A DNA stretch of 64,000 nt from Chionis minor. Lineage: Eukaryota > Chordata > Aves > Charadriiformes > Chionididae. Of this stretch, positions 24,149-36,800 are shown piece by piece. The translations under genes were made by a program, and so were the position numbers. Positions within the stretch are counted from its first letter, which is position 1. Each line of letters starts with the position of its first letter. The notes below the pieces were generated by a model that saw only the letters and a list, made by a program, of their open reading frames with translations, was not told the origin of the DNA and did no database searches. The stretch covers positions 517,476-581,475 of the forward strand of contig VZSF01001143.1 in NCBI GenBank assembly GCA_013398295.1. The letters run 5' to 3'.

Positions 24149-24884
24149 ACAGAATCAGAGAATAACAGGATGGTAGGTGTTGGAAGGGACTTTTGGAGAT
24201 CATCTAGTCCAACCTCCCTTCCAAAGCAGGTTGGACAGGAACATGTCCAGGTGGGTTTTGAGTATCTCCGGAGAAGGAGACTCCACCACCTCTCTGGGCA
24301 GCCTGTTCCAGTGCTCTGTTACCCTCAAAGTAAAGAATTTTTTTTCCTCATGTTTAGATGGAATTTCCTGTGTTCTAGCTTGTGCTCATTGGGCCTTGTC
24401 CTATCACAGGGCACCACTGCAGAGTCTGGCCCCATCCTTTTGACACCCACTCTTTAGATATTTATAAGCATTGATAAGATCTCCTCTCAGTCTTTCCTTC
24501 AGGCTAAACAAACCCAGGTTTCTCAGCCTTTCCTCATCAGAGAGGTGCTTCATTCCCTTGATCATCTTTGTAGCCCTCTGCTGGACTCTCTGCAGTAGCT
24601 CCTTGTCCTTCTTGAACAGGGGGGCCCAGAACTGGACAGAGTACTCCAGATGCGGCCTCACCAGGGCACAGTAGAGCAGGAGGATGACCCCCCTCAACCT
24701 GCTGGCCACACTCTTTTTTTTTTTTTTTTTAATGCCCCCCAGGATGCCATTGGCCTTCTTGGCCATGAGGGCACACTGCTGGCTTATGGTCAACTTGTCC
24801 ATCAGAACTCTCAGGTTTCTCTGCAGAGCTGCTTTCCAGCAGGTCGGCCCCCAACCTGTACTGCTGCACGGGGTTATGCCTCCT
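24149..24884 (-). mobile_element. 5'-truncated CR1 LINE with decayed RT frame
   Basis: Read on the minus strand, this copy encodes the C-terminal part of CR1 ORF2: [12 protein letters not shown], then [55 protein letters not shown] and [20 protein letters not shown]. It then runs through the 3' UTR to a degenerate tail at 24149. The frame is broken: the [10 protein letters not shown] part and the AKKANGILG part lie in different frames (a small deletion near 24,815-24,830). A run of 17 T on the + strand (24714-24730), A on the sense strand, inserts a lysine string between NGILGGI and SVAS. It is a dead, partial copy without endonuclease or RT core. Confidence 0.95.
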
Positions 24885-27800
24885 TATTTCATTTAACTGC
24901 AAGCCTTTTAAGAAATCAGTGTCCACCTAGCACTTTGTGGTTATCACCATGCAGCATGTCATGGTCATTTGAGATGTCTCAGTGACAGTGGGACAGAAAT
25001 CTGATCATCCTACTTCAAAAGCACTTACCTTTCATTCAGGCAATAGGAGTTAACGTTGCTCTCCAGCTTTAGCAATATAGCATAAAGTCAAGCAATTCCT
25101 CTTGCAACAAAAATGTAAGAGCAAGCCAAATACAATTTCCAGTATTAAAAGAATACTTGTATCTGGCCATTAAGTATATAATCGGACACTTACTGTACTT
25201 GCACAACTAACCCCAAAACAGTACTACTTTAAGCACATGTTTTGTTAAAATAGCTTTAATCTATAATAGCTCTAACATTCTGAGAATATGTCACAAAGCT
25301 GCAAGGTAATTTGTAGGTATTCTGCTTCTTGACAAGTTGGTTTAGACACCTTACTAGCACTTGCTTTAATAACACACCACAGTGCGGGTGGTTCCCTGGT
25401 GTATTTAAGGCAATTTCTCTTTTGGTGTCACTAGCCATTACCTTGAATCTCTTCTGAGAATGTTGGCTTTCAGTCCGCTTGACCTCACTCTTCTCAGGGA
25501 GCAGAATTAAATTTAACCATGTGCAGTAATGGGTTACATCTGTACTTGGATGAAGTATATTAAGTATTCTGTATTTACATTATACTTATTGGCGTTTCTC
25601 TGCAGTGGCTTGTGCTTGTATTTGGTAAGGAATCATTCAAGCCAACAAACTGATCCATCTGAAAGAAATTAGATCAAACTCTAGTTCTAGCAGACATACT
25701 GGGCTTTGGGTAGGGATGCTAGATAAGGTTCTGAGTGTTGGGTTGGGAGGGAAGAGGAAAATCCTTCCAAAACATTAAAAGTAAAGGTCATGTCTGCAAG
25801 GATCAGAACTTGAAACAGCTTGTTTCTGTGTTAATTATTATGTTAGTGCACATGTTGTTATAAAGACAGGGACTGGCTAAACATCCTCAGGCCTTGCCAG
25901 GCCATCTCTTCTGAATGTGAAATTCAAAACTGTATTTAGCATTTTTGAAGCCAATAAACTATAGAAACTTATTTTTTTCCCCAGCAGCCTGGACTGTCTT
26001 TGCGTATCAAAGTAAGACTCTGCGATTTCAGGTCACAAAGTGTTGCAGCTACATCTCGTTCTGACAAGACTCAGAAATCTCATCAATCTCAAGTGGCTCA
26101 ACTGAATATTTTCTTGGAAAAAATTATCTGAGTCTAGAGAAAAAGACACAATGGCACTTTGGGCCTTCAGAGAGCAGCTTGGCTGTGACAATTGCAAAAT
26201 GGGGCCCATAAGGGGGGGAGGTAATTCCATCTCATACTAAATCACTCATTTGTGCTCTCTGCTCATCAGATGAACACTTCAAAAGGAAACTGCTGCTTCC
26301 TTCTTCCCCTTGCTTATGGATGTCCCATATTAACTAGCTGGACTCTTCAAATATGCATTCGTATAGAGGCAGATGAAGTATGGTGCTGAGTGCTACATTG
26401 CCTACTGTTAACACAGGCTACTTGGAACTGTGAGTTTGAAACTCCGTTTTACTGAAAAACAATATGTCTTCTCTGATGTCACTTGGAGACACTTTTTTTT
26501 CTGCTAACTGTGGTGAAACAGCAGCAGCTGTCTGCTTCAGTTCCATTTTGCTCCAATGGGTAGATGTGCAATCTCCTTCTCTCCTTCAAGTGCTCTGCAC
26601 TTGTGCTGACATATCATAATGGATGTGGAAACACTTCTGCAACGTTTGGGCTTGAGACATTTTCAGGTAAGGATTATGCACAACCTTCCCTGGCCTTGCC
26701 AACTACAGAGTAGATCTACAACAGCCCTTTAGTCCAGCTCTGTTCTCACCGTGTAACTTCCAGTTCTTTCTCCGTTTCTCCCTCTATGGACTACAAAGTG
26801 CTATGCCAGACTTAAATGTCAGTGGGAAGGTGTATTGCATTGTCCTCATTTGTCATATGCAGCCTTCAACCCCACCAGCTTCATGTCCCATTTGGGCACC
26901 TCGGCAGTGGTGTTTGCGCTCTCACTGTACAGCTCCAACTGGGTGGGAACACTCTTCCTGAGTCTGCTTCTACTCACAGCCAGCACCTGGTATCATGGTG
27001 ATCTGGTGCTTGGTACTTCACTTTTTTCCTGAATTATCTTCTCAGGCAGCGGGAGTTTGACAGAACAGTATGTTGACAAGAAAAAATAATACCCATCTTA
27101 ATTGTCTTGGTCATAAAATTCAGATGGTCACAACTGAGCAATAAAAAACCCCCTCTCATCACTAGCCTTGATAGTGATCTTATAGCTCCTATGCTTGCAG
27201 TATGTACTCAGCTTGCAAGAGAGCTAGCTTCAAGTTGCACCTGTGTTCAAGCTGGCTTCTTCCTTCTCCCAAGGAGTATCTTGCTGACAGTCTAGTTTTC
27301 ATATACAGATATTTATTTCTAGAGGAAGAGGGTCTGAAAATCTGCTAGGTTGCCTCAGAGGTCATGTTATCACACTGTGACTGTTTAAATACTCTATACA
27401 AATATCAATATGTAATACCGTGGCAATAAAAAGAAGGGGGAGAAAAAGGCCTACTCTAGAGTAGCCTATCAACTGGTAATTAGATTATACTGCAACAGAT
27501 GGGATATCTTGGGCCTCTGAGTCTTCAGAACCACTACTTCTTTCTGAATTATTCCTCAGCTAGTTATTGGAAGGTGGAAAAAGCTGATTTACATTTTGTT
27601 TCTGCTTAATCTTTTCTTTCATTCATTGCTGGACATGATGAGGTCATGCTTAACGGGCTGCAGTTCACCAAGTCTGAAGTCTGCTACCAATTCTGTCATT
27701 GCAGCCACTGTAGTGACCCCCTTCCCCCTCGGTCCAGTGAGTCTAAACACTGTGGCATGCCCTAGATGCAAGAGTTAACATCAAAGTTTTCTGGCAGGCT

Positions 27801-30345
27801 TGTGCAGTTAGTGCTGGTACCTGTCATAGCTTTGCTTCTGTTGTTACTCAACTAAGCTCTATAAAGGCATCCTGGGCATGATGATCCTATCGAATTCCAA
27901 CATATATGTGACTGGCTCCAAAATCTGTTGCCATGTCAGTCTCTCTTTTAAAATAATGCCTTTCAGAATCAATATTTTAAAGAATGTTAAGATATATGTA
28001 GGGAAAACATTATCACAATGTAATAATTTTCTTTTGCTGTATGTAAATTTCAATGACTTTAAGGGTTGAAATACTTTGGACTTGGTGACTTTTTTTTTTC
28101 CTCTGAAGTGCACTTAAATTATTTCTATTGTAAATGTAATGCATTTGAAGTTAAGGTGGTAGGGAGCATCCTGAGGCAAAAACTTCAAAACCATAAATCC
28201 TCCAACTCCTTGTCTGATTCCACTCACCTGCCATAATCCCAGAAAAAACAACTAGGAATATCATTGCTCTTCATGGGGAGAGAAGAATGTAATACTTGAT
28301 CAGATGAATGGTGTATTCAAATCTGTGTCTGCCAGCAACCACTGCAAGATGCCTTAGAGAAGACTAACTGAATTCTATTAATGGATAACTATGAAATAAT
28401 CTGCTTATCTAGGAAACTTGTCTTTAATGTCTTTCACTTAGGTAGCTTATGTCTAGAAACAGTACAGTTTATGTTGCTTAGAAAACTGTCATGTCTAATA
28501 TTGAATGGCCCTGTACAGATGAATGTGACTATCTTACTTTGTTCTATGTAAAAGAAAACATGCATCGGAGTTTTATGGGTTGAATGTGACGTTTAAGCAT
28601 CTACACAAAGTGCATAAAAGAAAGCAGTGGAGAATAAGGCTGGTGCTGCATAAACAAGAATGTTTCTGTGGAAAAAGTTCCTGATCAAAACTCTCCAAGA
28701 CCTTAAGCACTGAACAATCTTCACTCTTATCATACAATACTCTATCTGTCCCAGAAAAGTCTTACTGATTTGCCTGTTTTCCCCATCCTCCAAATTTACA
28801 GGGTAAACATTTTTAATTTCTAATAAATTGCTTTCTCTTACACCTATGTAAACACCTGTATCCTTTCAGCTACACACTTTGCAAAGGTGGTGGCAAAGTA
28901 CTGATTTTTCTTATAAGGCAAGATGACATATGATACTACTACAATAAGGTGATAGCAGCAGTAGTAAAAAGAACAAAGATATTTCATAGTCCTCTGATAA
29001 AGCATCCTTCATATGATAAACTAAGTTTTATGAACTCTAAATTATTAATCATTTCATTTTAAGGTGTCTGACTGTACTGTGGATTTAAGTTATTGTTTTC
29101 TGATTTTTCATAGTATGAGATACACATCCTTCATCCAAAGGATAGTTTTATTGCTTTGAAGCAGTCATTTCTTCATGTTCCCATTCTGCCTCAGCTCATT
29201 TAGGGGTACTAGCAGGCCTAAAATTAATAGTATGGTGGTCTTGAAACCATTAGATTCAAGTGTAAGGGGCAGGGGCAATATCTTGATTTATGTACTCTTG
29301 CAAGTGGCTAGGAAAAGCTGGAACTTGATTTTGGTGTTTATACACTTCCCTCTAGTTTGTTTTTTTTGGTAACAGTCGCCACCACAGCGTTTGAGAGGGG
29401 AAAGAAGCATCCTTCTCTGTGGCTGTGAACGGGGCCTTCAGTGCACCAAGAGCTGCCCAGGCTCACGTGCAGCCTGAGGCTATCGGGACTTGAACCTTCA
29501 AAATGTCCAGCTCAAAACATGTTCCTTGCACTACAAAGCCCTATGGCAAAGACATACATTGCAAAGCAGTAGGACATTGCTCCACACAGAGGAAAAGGGT
29601 GCAGGTGGCACATTCAGAGGGATGTGAAGGTGTCTGTTGCCTCTGGAGGAACCCATAAGTAACCTGCTACAGAACAAAAGCTGTCTTTTTGTCCTGGAGT
29701 AGTAAAAAACCCAAACAGGTAGCTTCTGAGCACTGTCAAGAAGTATAGAAATGTGTACACACATACACACTGTATGGGTAATTTAGGGGCTGGAAGGCTG
29801 ACACTGCAGTATGCGATACAAGATTGTTTTGGCACAGACACTTGCGATGTTGGTGTGCTGCAGTCAGTCTCCCATCAGTACTTGGTTTCAAGCAAGTTTT
29901 CTCAGCTTTGGCTCTTGTTCTAAAAAGTTCTTGGTAAAAATACTTGTAGTTCAACACTGCATTATTCTGTGCCAAAAAGTCTCCTTATATTACTGCCTTA
30001 ACTACACACACAATTCCAAGTTTTGCTCGTGGGTAATGAAATCAGAAGATGACTGATGTTAAATTGAACAAGGAGAATTTAAGCTCATGTGACAGTCCCT
30101 GGGAAAGACATACTGTTGTATATTTCCCCTGAGCTCCAGCAACTATATAGTCAGTGCTTACGACTTCAGCTTTCCAGTTTTAACATGCAGGAAGGGGGAG
30201 GTTTTGGCACTTGTTCATTAAAATTTAATCCCATGTTTGCAGAATGTCATAGTTTACTGTAGGCAAAATGATGAGTGAGAAGTGTTAATGAGCATCATTA
30301 GTGTTACAGGCTGTTACTCTGGACTTCAACTCCTTAATTTTACAC
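24885..30345. other. Intergenic, no gene seen
   Basis: AT-rich DNA with open frames of at most 84 codons. I see no host exon, RNA gene or clear transposon. A more GC-rich patch at about 29,380-29,480 has a few CpG but no other promoter signs. Confidence 0.65.
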
Positions 30346-30430
30346 CAGGGGTTCCCAAACTGTCTTAGCTATGTACCATCGCAAACAGGAGCTCTGCAGT
30401 GTAGGGCTATGTACCACCACAAAGTGTTCT
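30346..30430 (+). mobile_element. Possible hAT-type DNA transposon scrap with internal duplication
   Basis: Begins CAGGGGTTCCCAAACTGT, which closely matches the terminal inverted repeat style of hAT (Charlie-like) elements as I know them. An 18-base word, GCTATGTACCAYCRCAAA, occurs at 30368 and again at 30406, so part of the element is duplicated with a 38-base step. I could not find the opposite terminal repeat or a clear 8-bp target duplication, so it is at best a fragment. Confidence 0.45.
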
Positions 30431-31696
30431 GCACGCTATTAATGTTATGTACATGGCTCCTTGTGCAGAATAAACTTGGCACTCCAAAACTGCACTAGGA
30501 TACTGCTAGTAAATTTCATCTAATTTGAAGATATTTGGCTAGGTTCCAAATGCCTAAGTTTAAGGAATTTAGTTATATAAAATATTAGCTATGTTTTTGA
30601 AGCTGGATGGAGGAAAATTAGGTTGAAAATTTATTCCATTTAATCAGTAAGCTGCGGTGAGGCTTTGTCATTGATCTGACCTAATCATTCATCTAATTAA
30701 CGTAATCACTCCTGACATCTGATGCACGCATTTTCTTGTATTCAAAGGAAAGTATAAAATAATGGTCTTAGAATTATTTCTGCAATGCGCATCTGTCCTG
30801 TTTGAGCAACAGCTACCTTTGCTCTCGGTAAGACAGATGATGCCATTTCCAGAGAACTTGGGGTGAGGGAGCCACAGTGTGAACCCTCTCCATGCTCTCA
30901 GCTCCTGGCTGCTTCTGCCACGAGCTATTCAGAAGCATCCCATGACATCTGTAGCGTTCATCTCAGAAAAGAGAGTATTAATTCCGATCTCTTCAGTGGT
31001 GAAAATGTGGAATGCCTCTTTTTCTACATTTTGATGGTGAACCATGTCTCTGACACAATTTTCAGCCAGTTCTGATTCACCTTTAAGCAGTCTGGTTTGG
31101 GCCACATTTCCCTAGATTACTTATGAAAATACTGTGGAGAGATGGCATCAGAGCTTTGCAAAGATGTATCCTCTCTACCTCTTCTCCCTTAGCTAGAAGG
31201 TCCCCTCTCGCAGAAATTAATTGCTTGATTTGCCCTAATTAGTTGTTGAGATACCCATGCAGATATGCTTCATCTGCTTGGAGCCATGGAGGGGTCTGCT
31301 CTTTGTTTGTTTTTGTAAGTACTTATAGACAGTTTGGATGTTTATTTGCAGAGATAAAACTCTGACCAGGGCTTTTGAACTCTTCCAAAACTCATATAAA
31401 ATAAAAAATTGTAGCCTAATGTACCTGAATAAGGACAGAAAATCATGATTAGACAACCTAGAATTTCTAACAATTCTGTGCTTGGCTTAGCAGCTTCAGC
31501 AGGTACTCAGTTAAGTATTTTTAAATGGACCTTGCATTAGACATTCTCCTTTAAAAGATACTCCAGGGCATAAAAAGTGGGAAAATTTCCTTAGAATTTA
31601 CAATGTGATTTCCCCTTCTGTGATTTTTTTTTTTTAAATTTGTCTCAAGAAAATTAGAAGAACATTAGGACAAAGGTATGTTCTCTTCTCCAAGTT
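30431..31696. other. Intergenic, no gene seen
   Basis: AT-rich with no open frame above 73 codons. No recognised feature. Confidence 0.65.
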
Positions 31697-31915
31697 CTTC
31701 AGTGGGTGTTCCCCAGGGCTCAGTGTTGGGGCCTGTTCTCTCTAATAACTAACAACTACCTGGATGAGGGGTTCAAGTGCACCCTCAGTAAGTTAGGCGG
31801 GAGTGTTGATCCGCCTGAGGGTCAGAAGGCTCTACAGAAGGATCTGGACAGGTTGGATCGATGGGCTGAGGTCAATGGTATAGAGTTCAACAGTGCTTTT
31901 AGTCATATGGTTCAG
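31697..31915 (+). mobile_element. CR1 LINE internal RT fragment with deletion
   Basis: Sense-strand words follow CR1 ORF2 in order: SSVGVPQGSVLGPV, then a scrambled piece, YLDEGFKCTLSK, LGGSVDPPEGQKALQKDLDRL and RWAEVNGIEFNS. The span that should hold the catalytic FADDTK is missing, with the frame kept across the deletion. No 3' UTR or octamer tail follows, so it is a fragment of an older insertion. Its sequence differs clearly from the copy 0.9 kb downstream, so they are separate insertions or subfamilies. Confidence 0.9.
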
Positions 31916-32789
31916 TTTTAGATTTTGAAAGAGAAAAGAGTTTGGAAGAAAACAGTAAGGAGAACCATGATGCGGAGAACAATGTTACGCTGAGTGCTGC
32001 CCATCTCTCTCCTGTTTGCTGGGAAGTTCTAAATTGTTCAGATGAACATCCCAGCCTTTAGAGGATATTGAAAGCTGTCGCCAGCCTCAGTTCATGAGCT
32101 ACTCTTTGGTTTGTGAACACCTCCAAGAGGTGGAAAGGCCTCCTCCAGCTCTGGCAGGTAAGGCAAACCTGTTCCTCTGCTCCATGGCTTCAGGAAGGAT
32201 CCTTCCTCATTCTGCTGCATCCAGCCCCTGCTGCACAAACGCTCTGTCCCAGCAGCAGACAACCCATGGAGGAGGTAGGGCAAGAAGTATCTTGGCTGGG
32301 GTCATGCAACAGATGAATTGCAGCGAGCAGCACCTGGCTCTCCTGACTCACGGACCACTGCCCTGTCTGCTCTGCTACTGCCAGAAACCTTCTGGCTGCG
32401 TTGGGCACATTGTGACTCAGAAAGACTTTCAGAGAGCCCTGGGGCAACTTCTGTCCAGCTGTGGATGATGCTTACAATGATTTCCTTTTGAGCCTACTCA
32501 GTGAACTATTCACCCTGCTAGGTGTGAGTATACAGGACAGATGGTTTTTACACTAGGAAGTATTTTGATTTGAGGTGAGAAGCTGTTAATTTAAGGGAGG
32601 CAAGTAGGCAGGTCCAGAGGCAGAAAATCACTTCAGTTGCTTTTGGATAGTTATTCAATAAAATTAGTTTTTCTTGTGGTAACTTTAATATCCTTGAGCT
32701 AGGAATTTAAAAAAAAATATATATATACTGCTACTCTAGGAATAACTAGTGAAAGAACCAAATTTAAGAAAGAGCACACCCTTCTGCTG
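31916..32789. other. Spacer between two CR1 fragments
   Basis: The stretch at 32,094-32,468 is open for 124 codons on + and 85 on -, but resembles nothing known. An A-run followed by (TA)5 lies at about 32,709-32,727. Confidence 0.55.
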
Positions 32790-32797
32790 CAGCCCAA

Positions 32798-33601
32798 TTG
32801 TACCAGCCCTTCCTCGTAGCCAAGCTTAGGAAGTGTGGGTTAGATGAAAGGACAGTGGGGTGGATTGAAAACTGGTTAGCAGGTAGGTCTCAGAGGGCTA
32901 TGATCAGTGGGGCAGAGTCTAGTTGGAAGCCTGTAACTAGTGGTGTTCCTCAGGGGTCAGTGGTGGGTCCAGTCCTGTTCAGTGTATTCATTTATGACCT
33001 GGATGAAGGGATGGAGTGTACCATCAGCAAGTTTGCTGATGACACGAAGCTGGGAGGGGTGGCTGTCACCCTTGAAGGCCGAGCTGCCATTCAGCGCGAC
33101 CTGGACAGGCTGGAGAGCTGGGCAGAGAGAAACAGTATGAAATTCAACATAAGTAAGTGTAGGGTCCTGCACCTGGGGAGGAATAACCCCATGCAGCAGT
33201 ACAGGTTGGGGGCTGACCTGCTGGAAAGCAACTCTGCAGAGAGGAACCTGGGAGTCCTGGTGGACAACAGGATGACCATGAGGCAGCAATGTGTCCATGT
33301 GGCCAAGAAGGCCAATGGCATCCTGGGGTGCATCAAGAGGAGTGTGGCCAGCAGGTCGAGGGAGGTCATCCTTCCCCTCTACTCTGCCCTGGTGAGACCA
33401 CAGCTTGAGTACTGTGTCCAGTTCTGGGCTCCTCAGTTTAAGAAAGGCAGGGAACTGCTGGAGAGGATACAGCAAAGGGCCATGAAGATGATTAGGGGGC
33501 TGGAGTATCTTTCTTATGAGGAAAGGCTGAGGGAGTTGGGTCTTTTTAGTCTAGAGAAGAGAAGACTGAGGGGGATCTCATCAATGTCTACAAATACTTA
33601 A
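32798..33601 (+). pseudogene. CR1 ORF2 reverse-transcriptase remnant
   Basis: A 267-codon open frame. Counting from its first Met, [13 protein letters not shown] is at 49-61 and the catalytic FADD is at 79-82, both intact. The CR1 C-terminal region follows ([36 protein letters not shown]). A one-base deletion at about 33,565-33,580, within the expected [12 protein letters not shown], shifts the frame and gives an abnormal end (ISSMSTNT). It lacks the N-terminal endonuclease and early RT motifs, so it cannot be an active element. Substitution level is low enough that the frame stayed open. Confidence 0.93.
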
Positions 33602-33676
33602 AGGGAGGGGGCCAGTCTTTTTTCAGTAGTACCCAGTGACAGGACAAGGGACAATGGGTATAAAATCAAATATAGA

Positions 33677-33705
33677 AAGTTCCTCCTCAAGATGAGGAGG
33701 AACTT
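33677..33705 (+). repeat. Perfect 12-bp hairpin in the CR1 3' UTR
   Basis: AAGTTCCTCCTC and GAGGAGGAACTT pair exactly around the loop AAGAT. A hairpin at this place is a known feature of CR1 3' UTRs and is thought to be part of what the element's RT recognises. Here both arms are fully complementary. Confidence 0.9.
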
Positions 33706-33896
33706 CTTTATTTTGAAGGTGGCAGAGCACTAGAACAGGCTGCCCAGAGAGGTGGTGGAGTTTTCTACTCTGGAGACATTCCAAACCTGCCTGGACACCA
33801 TCCTGTGCAACCTGCTGTAGGTGGGCCTGCTCTGGCAGGAGGGTTGGACCAGATGATCTCTAGAGGTCCCTTTCAACCTTTAACATTCAGTGATTC

Positions 33897-36800
33897 CTGG
33901 GAGCGTGCCAGAGAATGGATTTTCAATTTTTGCTAGCAATAGTCAGGCTTCTGTAGAGACTGTGTGCCTGGATGTAGCTGTGATTGAATTGGATTTTGAA
34001 TAAAACAGTATAAATGGTCATAGAACACAAAAATAAACACATAGAACACAAACCCTCTCTCCCTAAAGGAGGGTGTTAGGAAATTCATTTATCCAAAATT
34101 GGGGTTACTTTCTGCTCTGTTTCATCATTCTGCACAAATTTAATATTCATTATGCATTAAATAGCAATATAAACAGTTTTAAAGCGTCTTCTTCCTATGT
34201 ATTTTAAATACAATGATGAAACTAAAAAGAAATGTGCAGGAAAGAAGTCAGAGTGTGTCACAAGCAAGTCTTTTGGTACTAAGCAGGCATTTGGGGGCCC
34301 AATTCTGCAAAACATTTATACAGGCAATTATACAACTCGGCAGCCATTTACATCAGTACTCACTTGTGCTATAAAATTTATGTGACACTTAGGATCCAGA
34401 TTCTGCTATTCAGTCATCCTATTGATTTTTTTGTCTTCTGTGACATTGACTACTGAGGCTGAAATGGTGTGTGTTGCCCTGTAAGCAGGGGACAGCCTCA
34501 CTCCTGGATTCTCGAAGGTATCTGGGCAGGTACAGATGCAAATAGCAGCTTGCAAATTCCCCTCGGCATCCGCAGCCCTAATGCCTATTTGTCAGCCTGG
34601 TCGTAAAAGTTAAACTTGGTGGGGACAGGAAGCTGCGCAGGAGCAGCCCCAAGTTCAGATTATGGCCCCATGCAGGGCTGACACTCTGGCATAGCCATCG
34701 CAGCAGCTGGTAAGGAGAGCAGGAATCCTCAGAAACACCAGAAAATGCCTCAGGAAGTGTTTGGCAGTTTTGGTGCGGATGTTCCCATATGCTTTATAGC
34801 TTGTATTAAGGACACTCTCATAGGACGTAGCAAATCTTCATGGACGCTGCCTTAAGCGTTGCTCAAAAAGGAAGACACTACCTTCTCCAAAATGTGTGGT
34901 GTTTTGATGTTGTAATGCTCTTAGCTTGTTGGATGAAGGTTCTGCAAGCGGTGTGAGCCAGAGTGTGCTCAGTGTGCCACCAGTTTGTAGGCTTGAAGAG
35001 GCTGGATGCCACTCAGACCTTGGTTGTTGTCCACATGCCCATAGGCTGTGTGTTTACCAGATCTGTTTTATATGTCCTCAAGGGCTGGGTAGTAACAGAA
35101 CATTCATTTTGAGAATCTAAATTTTTTATATAGTTGTCTAAAACTGACATGAACTATGCTTTGTGAATCTACTCTGAAGTCCTTAATTTGATTTTGCAGT
35201 TCTTTTTAATGATTCTGAGGCTTTCTAAGGATAACTTTTAAAAATACTCTAATTTTGGAAAATCTCAGTTACTCATTGTATCCGACAATGTTTGCAATTA
35301 CTAAAACAACTTCATTGCTCACACACAATGTGTCATAAATCTTGTCTGCAGTTCACGCATTTTACAGTCTGGTGAAATGACTCTGCCTCTTGACAACAGT
35401 TTGGAGAGTAGACTGCCATCAGGATAATCAGAAATCAATCCCAGGATCTCCCACAACCTCTGCGCTGATTTTGGGTCTCTCAGGCTGTAAGGAAAGCACC
35501 GTGCGTGCTCCTCCTAGTGGCTCCCAGCCATGCTGCTTTATTACAAGATGTCTCACACACAGTCTTGATTCATGATCTTGATACCATGCATGAAGAAAAT
35601 GACACACACAGACACCTCTGCCTCTGCTGCGTGTCACTGATATCAAGGGCTATCAGTGGCACGAGAGAGAGTACATAGCCTTTGTGATATTACCAATAAA
35701 CACTGGCAGGCCCTTTCGCATCAGGGATCAGCTAGTTTAGACATTATCTCTTCGTATCACGTAAAATGGCTAAGACCAGCTGAGACATTTGTGCTGTCAA
35801 TACAGAGAACTAAACCTCCCAATATCAGCAGCTGGAAGTTGTCAACTGAAAGATGAATCACCCCCTGTAAAATCTGGCCTGGTCTCTCAGGATTTGGGGC
35901 TTGTCAGTCTGCCGATTTTTAAACTGGTGATGAGGTACTTAGGTGCCTTGGCAATGGGCAACCTGCCATACAAGCAACGGAAGCAGCTAAATAAATGGTG
36001 AGTCAAAGATTCTCAATAAAAATGAAACATAATCGCTTAAATCAAATTTAACATCCAAATACTTCCTGCAAACTGGGGCAATTGAAGCATGAGATGGAAA
36101 CAGGAATGACTTTGTCAGAGATGGGATATATCAGGTTCTGAAACAACACAGAAGCTAATTGGGCGATGCAGGTGGAAGCTGTACATGCTTGGCAAGAAGC
36201 AGGTCCTCCTCTTCTGAGTGAAGCCGCCAAACCCCCTTGTTTTGTGCAGGCAGTTTGTTCTATGGCAATTCAAAAAAGGGGAAGTCTTGTCCTCAGACAA
36301 ATACACCAAAATGCCCTACGCTGGTGATGCCATTCCCTTGAGTGAGGTGCTTTGACCGGTACCTCTAACAGCCGCAGGTCCCTTAGTTTGCGATATGTGC
36401 ACCTCTGTTTGCCCGCTCAAGCCTCTGCTGCTCTGGCAGCGCTCGGCAAGGCACAGCTTCCTCAGTGGGACACAGGGGAAACTGGGTTTGCTTTGGCTCT
36501 TCCTCTCCTCACCGTCCTGAGAGGCGAAAGAGTGATGGCAGCAGCAGCGTGGTGGCCTCTTCTGCTGTGGTCTTTGTGTCAAGACACGAGCAGGGTGACC
36601 TGCACTGAAAGGTGCAGTGTAGGGAGGGGAAAATGCATCGCTCTTATGGGTTCTTCCTGGCACAGCCTATGTGCACCACAGGCTCTGCTGCATGAGCAAG
36701 TGCCACAGTCCCTTTTGGCTCTTAGCTGAGGAAGACCTCGCTCCTAAAATGTACCATGAGAACAAAACCGAGGCTGATGGTCCAAAAAGCGCACAAACTG

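Larger units (their letters stand above)
32790..33896 (+). mobile_element. CR1 LINE, 5'-truncated, ~1.1 kb, best preserved copy
   Basis: It contains the second half of the CR1 reverse transcriptase, the 3' UTR with its hairpin (33677-33705), and a short degenerate octamer tail (ATTCAGTG ATTCC) ending near 33,896. The flanks show no clear target duplication, as is usual for CR1. The 5' end starts within the RT domain, so the endonuclease and first RT blocks are absent. Confidence 0.95.

Noticed and set aside
32798..33601. Reverse transcriptase as a host or retron-like defence gene
   Set aside because: The sequence is plainly CR1 ORF2 with the CR1 3' UTR and tail, truncated and frameshifted.
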